From assembly GCA_031254715.1 (NCBI GenBank), contig JAIRTY010000716.1, forward strand, positions 1 to 9,638: a DNA stretch of 9,638 bases, given 5' to 3'. Below are positions 7,024 to 9,638 of this stretch, piece by piece; position 1 is the first letter of the stretch, and each line of letters begins with the position of its first letter. The translations under genes and the position numbers were made by a program. Source of the stretch: Nocardiopsaceae bacterium (GTDB lineage: Bacteria > Actinomycetota > Actinomycetes > Streptosporangiales > Streptosporangiaceae). The notes beneath the pieces are model-generated. The model searched no databases, had not been told where the DNA came from, and worked only from the letters and a program-made list of their open reading frames with translations.

Positions 7024-8040
7024 TCAGCCGTCGCCGGTCTTGCGGGGCAGCCGGGCCAGGTCGGACACCGGGCCGAGGTGGCCCAGCTTGTCCGGATTGA
7101 CCACGCCCAGGATCGCCTGCACCATGCCGTCGGCGACGTCGAGGGCGAGGACGTTGACCACGCGCCCGGCGGCGTCGTACGCCACCGCGCCCGGCTGGCC
7201 GTTGACCCAGGCCAGCCGGAGCGAGACGCCCAGCACCCCGGCCCGGCGGAACAGGCTGACGAGGTGCCGCATCACGGGCTGCCGCCCGGCCACCTGCCGC
7301 CCGGCCACCTGCGCCTTACCGCCGCCGTCCCCGTGCACCACCACGTCCGGCGCGAGCATGCCGAGCAGCGCGTCCATGTCGCCGCCCGCGGCCGCCTCGA
7401 AGAACCGGCGGGCGAGCTCCTCGCCCTCGGCCCGCCGCGCCGCGTCCGGAGCACGGTGGCCCGCCTGCCCCTCGGCTGCGATGCGCTGCCGGGCGCGAGC
7501 GAAGATCTGGCGGCAGTTCACCTCGGTCTTGCCGGTGATCTCCGCCACGTCCGGGTAGCCGTACCCGAACACCTCGCGCAGCATGAACACGGCCCGCTCC
7601 ACCGGCGTGAGGGACTCCAGCAGCACCAGGAACGCCATGGACAGCGAGTCCGCCAGCTCGGCGTGCTCGGCCGGCCCCGGCCCGCCGACGGGCACGACGA
7701 CCGGCTCGGGCAGCCAGTCCCCCACATACGTCTCCCGCCGCACCCGCGCCGAGCGCAGGTAGTTGATGCCCTGCCGGGTCACCGCCGTCGTCAGGTACGC
7801 CTTCAGGTCGGCGATCGTGGTTCCCGCCTGCCGCGCCCGGGTCAGCCCGAGGAACGCGTCCTGCACGATGTCCTCGGAATCCCCCACCGAGCCGGTCATC
7901 CCGTAGGCGATGGAGAACAGCAGCGGCCGGTACTCAGTCTCCGCGGCGCCGGTCACATCCGCCGGCCCGGGCCCGGAACCCCTCACCTCATCCGCCGGCC
8001 CGGGCACGGAACCCCTCACCTCATCCGCTGATCCAGGCAC
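7024..8040 (-). CDS. ECF41-type (SigJ-like) RNA polymerase sigma factor with C-terminal SnoaL-like domain
   Basis: This transcription initiation factor of the extracytoplasmic function group carries its own regulatory domain instead of a separate anti-sigma factor. With GTG 8040 it has 338 residues: a repetitive tail (1-30), sigma region 2 (about 35-100, EYRPLLFSIAYGM, DSEDIVQDAFL), the linker YVGDWLPEP (105-113) typical of ECF41, region 4 (about 133-190, LTPVERAVFMLREVFGYGYPDVAEITG), then a SnoaL-like domain (about 204-322) with DGGGK (238-242) and NPDKL (315-319), both ECF41 hallmarks. GTG 8040 has GGGAGGG at 8046-8052 with 5 nt spacing. The longer ATG at 8064 has no visible RBS, and GTG 8007 is also possible. 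The start overlaps the upstream epimerase gene by 20 bp, so the two are co-transcribed and probably translationally coupled. QVAGR is duplicated at about 244-253 by a 15-bp repeat. Confidence 0.93.
   Translation of the reverse strand: MPGSADEVRGSVPGPADEVRGSGPGPADVTGAAETEYRPLLFSIAYGMTGSVGDSEDIVQDAFLGLTRARQAGTTIADLKAYLTTAVTRQGINYLRSARVRRETYVGDWLPEPVVVPVGGPGPAEHAELADSLSMAFLVLLESLTPVERAVFMLREVFGYGYPDVAEITGKTEVNCRQIFARARQRIAAEGQAGHRAPDAARRAEGEELARRFFEAAAGGDMDALLGMLAPDVVVHGDGGGKAQVAGRQVAGRQPVMRHLVSLFRRAGVLGVSLRLAWVNGQPGAVAYDAAGRVVNVLALDVADGMVQAILGVVNPDKLGHLGPVSDLARLPRKTGDG
7279..7308 (-). repeat. Perfect 15-bp tandem duplication in the sigma factor SnoaL-like domain
   Basis: The 15-bp unit at 7279-7293 is repeated exactly at 7294-7308. 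On the coding strand it adds five residues, giving QVAGRQVAGR just after the conserved DGGGK motif. The frame is kept. Two identical copies side by side suggest recent replication slippage. Confidence 0.88.
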
Positions 8041-8054
8041 GGAATCCCTCCCGC
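7956..8054 (-). repeat. Three 33-bp tandem units spanning the epimerase stop and sigma factor start
   Basis: Units lie at 8022-8054, 7989-8021 and 7956-7988. The two left-hand units differ at one base of 33. The right-hand unit, which is the 3' end of the epimerase gene, matches its neighbour at 25 of 33 positions by my count. In the sigma frame each unit encodes 11 residues: DSVPGSADEVR, GSVPGPADEVR, GSGPGPADVTG. In the epimerase frame the same DNA encodes the C-terminal residues GFRAWISG plus the stop. The likely history is duplication of the gene end into the overlapping gene. Confidence 0.88.
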
Positions 8055-8950
8055 CAGCTCCCATACCGCGGCTGGAAGCCGAGCTCCTTCTTTGCCTTCT
8101 CGTTGGTGTACCCGCGTGAGCTGGTCATCTGGGCGACGACGAACTCCCCTGCCAGCAGCCGCCCGAGCCAGGCCGGCATCCGCCGCGGCGGCTTCGCGCC
8201 CGCGACCTCGGCCAGGTACGGCAGCCACTCGGCGACCGGGGCCGGGTCGTCATCCACGACGTTATAGAGGCCAGGCTCACCGGTCTCCACCGCGGCGGCC
8301 GTTGCCGCAGCGGCGTCGGTGATCTCGACGAACGACCAGACCCCGGTCCCGCCGCCGACCACCGGCACCATCCGCTTCCGCACCGCCTCCACCATGAAGT
8401 CCCCGGTGCCCGGCCCGTAGAAGACGCCGTAGCGCAGCACGAGCCCCTCCGGTGCCTCGGCCGGCACCGTCGCCTCCACCTGCGCGATCGCGGCCGGCCC
8501 CTGCACGGCCGAGGGGATGGAGCGCCAGGCTTGCTGGTCCTGCTCGGTCTTCAGCGGTCCGGGACGCTCGTCCGGCCCGGCGCCCGCGTAGCTTTGCGCG
8601 ATGACCCGGCGGGTGCCCGCCTCGGCGGCGGCCGCCAGCAGGTTGCCGGTGCCCCGGGTCCGGAGCGCGTTCGTGGTGGCGAACAGCTTGTCGGGATTGC
8701 GGAGGCTCTTCATGCCCGCGAGCGCGGTCATCTCGTGCACGATCACCTCCGGCGCGGCGGCCCGTACCGCCGCGATCACCGCCTCCCGGTCCAGCCCGTC
8801 CAGGACCACCGGCTCCGCGCCCGCCGCGCGCAGCCGCCCTGCCTTGCCGGGCGTCCTCGTGCTGGCGGTGACCTCATGACCCGCCGCGACCAGCCGGGGA
8901 ACCAGGTGCCCTCCCAGAGCCCCGGTCGCCCCCGTAACGAAAACTCGCAT
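8021..8950 (-). CDS. NAD-dependent epimerase/dehydratase family protein (extended SDR), ECF41-associated
   Basis: This 309-residue Rossmann protein is of the atypical/extended SDR group. The N-terminus MRVFVTGATGALGGHLVPRL contains GATGALG (7-13). VLDGLDREAV follows as the second-strand region, LRYGVFYGPGTG is the usual block after the active-site region, and SFVEITDAAAATAAAVE and GLYNVVDDDPAPVAEWLPYLA are typical of the C-terminal part. Tyr at QSYAGAG could be the catalytic tyrosine, but no Lys four residues later is seen, so a classical YxxxK is absent. The enzyme may bind NAD(P) without epimerase chemistry, and the substrate is unknown. ATG 8950 is preceded by GGAGGG (8958-8963) with 7 nt spacing and by an ECF41-like promoter. 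ECF41 sigma genes are known to neighbour carboxymuconolactone decarboxylase, oxidoreductase or epimerase genes, and this one fits that third class. Confidence 0.9.
   Translation of the reverse strand: MRVFVTGATGALGGHLVPRLVAAGHEVTASTRTPGKAGRLRAAGAEPVVLDGLDREAVIAAVRAAAPEVIVHEMTALAGMKSLRNPDKLFATTNALRTRGTGNLLAAAAEAGTRRVIAQSYAGAGPDERPGPLKTEQDQQAWRSIPSAVQGPAAIAQVEATVPAEAPEGLVLRYGVFYGPGTGDFMVEAVRKRMVPVVGGGTGVWSFVEITDAAAATAAAVETGEPGLYNVVDDDPAPVAEWLPYLAEVAGAKPPRRMPAWLGRLLAGEFVVAQMTSSRGYTNEKAKKELGFQPRYGSWREGFRAWISG
8046..8052 (-). promoter_or_regulatory. Strong ribosome binding site GGGAGGG deciding the sigma factor start
   Basis: On the - strand GGGAGGG is followed after 5 nt (ATTCC) by GTG at 8040. 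It lies inside the last codons of the epimerase gene. No comparable site precedes the in-frame ATG at 8064. A weaker copy of the same arrangement, AGGGG then TTCC then GTG, occurs in the next 33-bp unit and would start at 8007. Confidence 0.65.
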
Positions 8951-8983
8951 GACATTTCCCTCCGGATAGCCGTCTCCCTTGAA

Positions 8984-9010
8984 GACAAGACACCCCCCGG
9001 AGCCGTGACA
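8984..9010 (-). promoter_or_regulatory. Predicted ECF41 sigma-dependent promoter of the epimerase-sigJ operon
   Basis: Read on the - strand, TGTCACG (9010-9004) is followed by exactly 16 nt and then TGTC (8987-8984). The motif I recall for ECF41 targets is TGTCACA, 16 nt, CGTC, so 6 of 7 and 3 of 4 bases match with the right spacing. Transcription would begin about 25 nt before the epimerase ATG at 8950, leaving room for the GGAGGG site at 8958-8963. The sigma factor would then control its own operon. Inference from motif and position; no expression data. Confidence 0.7.
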
Positions 9011-9175
9011 TTGACAGCGATGGGGGGCGGTGCGAGGGTTGGCGCGGTGCGACTAATGTCCCGGTTTGCGAACCGGCGGGGGCCGGGCTTCCGGGGCATG
9101 GCTTAATCACCCGCAGGCTGCCGGCGCTGCCGGGATCGTGCGGGTTACGGCACGGGGGGAACCATGCCGAACGGG
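9011..9175. other. Non-coding stretch between the epimerase promoter and the broken LuxR gene
   Basis: No convincing gene is seen on either strand here. Frames are open only because of high GC and give low-complexity, Pro/Arg/Gly-rich translations with no family resemblance. It contains the inverted repeat at 9061-9076. Together with the non-family tail of the LuxR frame (9176-9290) this makes about 280 bp without recognisable coding content. Confidence 0.6.
9061..9076. promoter_or_regulatory. Inverted repeat CCGGTT-TGCG-AACCGG, possible operator
   Basis: Two perfect 6-bp arms, CCGGTT (9061-9066) and AACCGG (9071-9076), flank a 4-nt centre. It lies 50 bp upstream of the predicted ECF41 -35 element in non-coding DNA. 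It could be an operator for a dimeric regulator or a small hairpin. No protein can be assigned to it. Confidence 0.35.
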
Positions 9176-9638
9176 TCATCTTGTCGTCACGGGTAGCGCG
9201 TGTCGCCGGGCTGCTGCCCGGCTGGGGTACCGCGCCCCCCGGATTGAAGGACCGGGCCGCCGCCGCGGCTGCGCCGGGGCGGGCGCCACCTCGCGCGCGT
9301 CGATGACGTGGTAGTCATCGAGCACCAGCACGATCTCGCCGGCCACCGGCGCCAGGTCGTTGAGCAGCGTGGTCAGCACCGTTTCGATCGGGGGCGGCTG
9401 CGGCGCGGCCAGCAGGGCCAGCGCGTTCTCGCCCGCCGAGGGCGCCACCGTCCGCACGGCGGCGATCACGTAGCCCCAGAAGGCGGCCGGATCATTGTCG
9501 CCCCGGTCGAGCGAGAGCCATGCCGCCAGCCGGTCACCGCCAGCCCCGGCCGGCCCGGCCGGTCTCGCCGCCAGCCACTCGGTGAGCAGCGTCGTCTTGC
9601 CGAAACCGGCGGGCGCGGAGACGAGCACCAGCTTCGAC
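9176..9638 (-). CDS. LuxR-family (LAL/MalT type) regulator, N-terminal NTPase fragment, 5' end off the window and 3' end broken
   Basis: This is the start of the ATP-binding domain of a large ATP-dependent LuxR regulator. Reading leftwards from the right edge, SKLVLVSAPAGFGKTTLLTEW carries Walker A (GFGKTT). AAWLSLDRGDNDPAAFWGYVIAAVRT is the conserved LAL/MalT block after it. IVLVLDDYHVIDAREV holds Walker B with the DDYH motif. Family proteins then continue with FLLEHLPP-type sequence and about 700 more residues ending in a LuxR helix-turn-helix. Here similarity stops at about base 9291. The frame gives 38 Arg/Pro/Ala-rich residues and a stop at 9176-9178, and I saw no family continuation in the other two frames. 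An in-frame GTG at 9628 exists, but the motif clearly begins upstream, beyond the window. As it stands the protein lacks the sensor and DNA-binding parts, so it is probably a pseudogene remnant or a rearrangement or assembly junction. Confidence 0.72.
   Translation of the reverse strand, partial: SKLVLVSAPAGFGKTTLLTEWLAARPAGPAGAGGDRLAAWLSLDRGDNDPAAFWGYVIAAVRTVAPSAGENALALLAAPQPPPIETVLTTLLNDLAPVAGEIVLVLDDYHVIDAREVAPAPAQPRRRPGPSIRGARYPSRAAARRHALPVTTR
9205..9222. terminator. GC-rich hairpin, possible factor-independent stop at the end of the LuxR frame
   Basis: GCCGGGC (9205-9211) and GCCCGGC (9216-9222) form a 7-bp stem with a TGCT loop. No U-tract follows on either strand. On the - strand it lies shortly before the stop codon of the broken LuxR frame (9176-9178). 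Strong GC stems without U-tracts are reported as terminators in actinobacteria, but such palindromes also arise by chance in GC-rich DNA. Confidence 0.25.

Noticed and set aside
8041..8064. ATG 8064 as sigma factor start
   Set aside because: No Shine-Dalgarno precedes it, while GTG 8040 has GGGAGGG at 5 nt. Kept as an alternative only.
8531..9106. + strand frame of 191 codons over the epimerase start
   Set aside because: It is antisense to the epimerase gene and its tail is non-coding; no motif or RBS supports it.
9301..9320. Perfect inverted repeat CGATGAC-GTGGTA-GTCATCG
   Set aside because: It falls on the codons for the conserved DDYHVID of the LuxR NTPase. The symmetry is explained by the protein sequence.

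Overview
This window looks like chromosomal DNA from a high-GC actinobacterium. Support comes from very GC-rich third codon positions with long antisense shadow frames, several GTG starts, a twin-arginine lipoprotein, an ECF41-type sigma factor with a fused C-terminal domain, and a fragment of a large MalT/LAL-type LuxR regulator. The genus cannot be named from sequence alone.

Region 1 (about 1-6984, + strand) is a sugar or sugar-acid uptake and oxidation cluster. It holds the C-terminal half of a ribose-type ABC ATPase, its membrane permease, a lipoprotein substrate-binding protein, a mandelate racemase-subgroup dehydratase of the enolase superfamily, a zinc alcohol dehydrogenase, an SMP-30/gluconolactonase-type lactonase and a classical SDR. 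Spacing is tight and each gene has its own Shine-Dalgarno, so it reads as one operon. Together the enzymes fit a non-phosphorylative route: sugar oxidised to lactone, lactone opened to aldonate, aldonate dehydrated to a 2-keto-3-deoxy acid, then further oxidation. The exact sugar is unknown, and no aldolase or cluster regulator is visible. The left end is abnormal. The first ~26 codons of an unrelated RibD/DHFR-family reductase, with its own RBS, run directly into the middle of the ABC ATPase at a stretch that reads sensibly in both families. The ATPase has lost its first nucleotide-binding domain.

Region 2 (7024-8950, - strand, convergent with region 1) is an ECF41/SigJ-type module: an NAD-dependent epimerase-like gene followed by the sigma factor gene, which overlaps its 3' end. 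A good match to the ECF41 promoter (TGTCACG, 16 nt, TGTC) sits just upstream of the epimerase gene, suggesting autoregulation. The 3' end of the epimerase gene has been tandemly copied as 33-bp units, which encode an 11-residue repeat at the sigma factor N-terminus and carry extra in-frame initiation sites.

Region 3 (8951-9638) holds the epimerase promoter, an inverted repeat, a GC hairpin and the N-terminal NTPase part of a LAL-type LuxR regulator on the - strand. The regulator runs off the right edge and loses family similarity shortly after its Walker B motif, so it appears broken at its 3' side. No tRNA, rRNA, CRISPR array, transposase or phage gene was seen.
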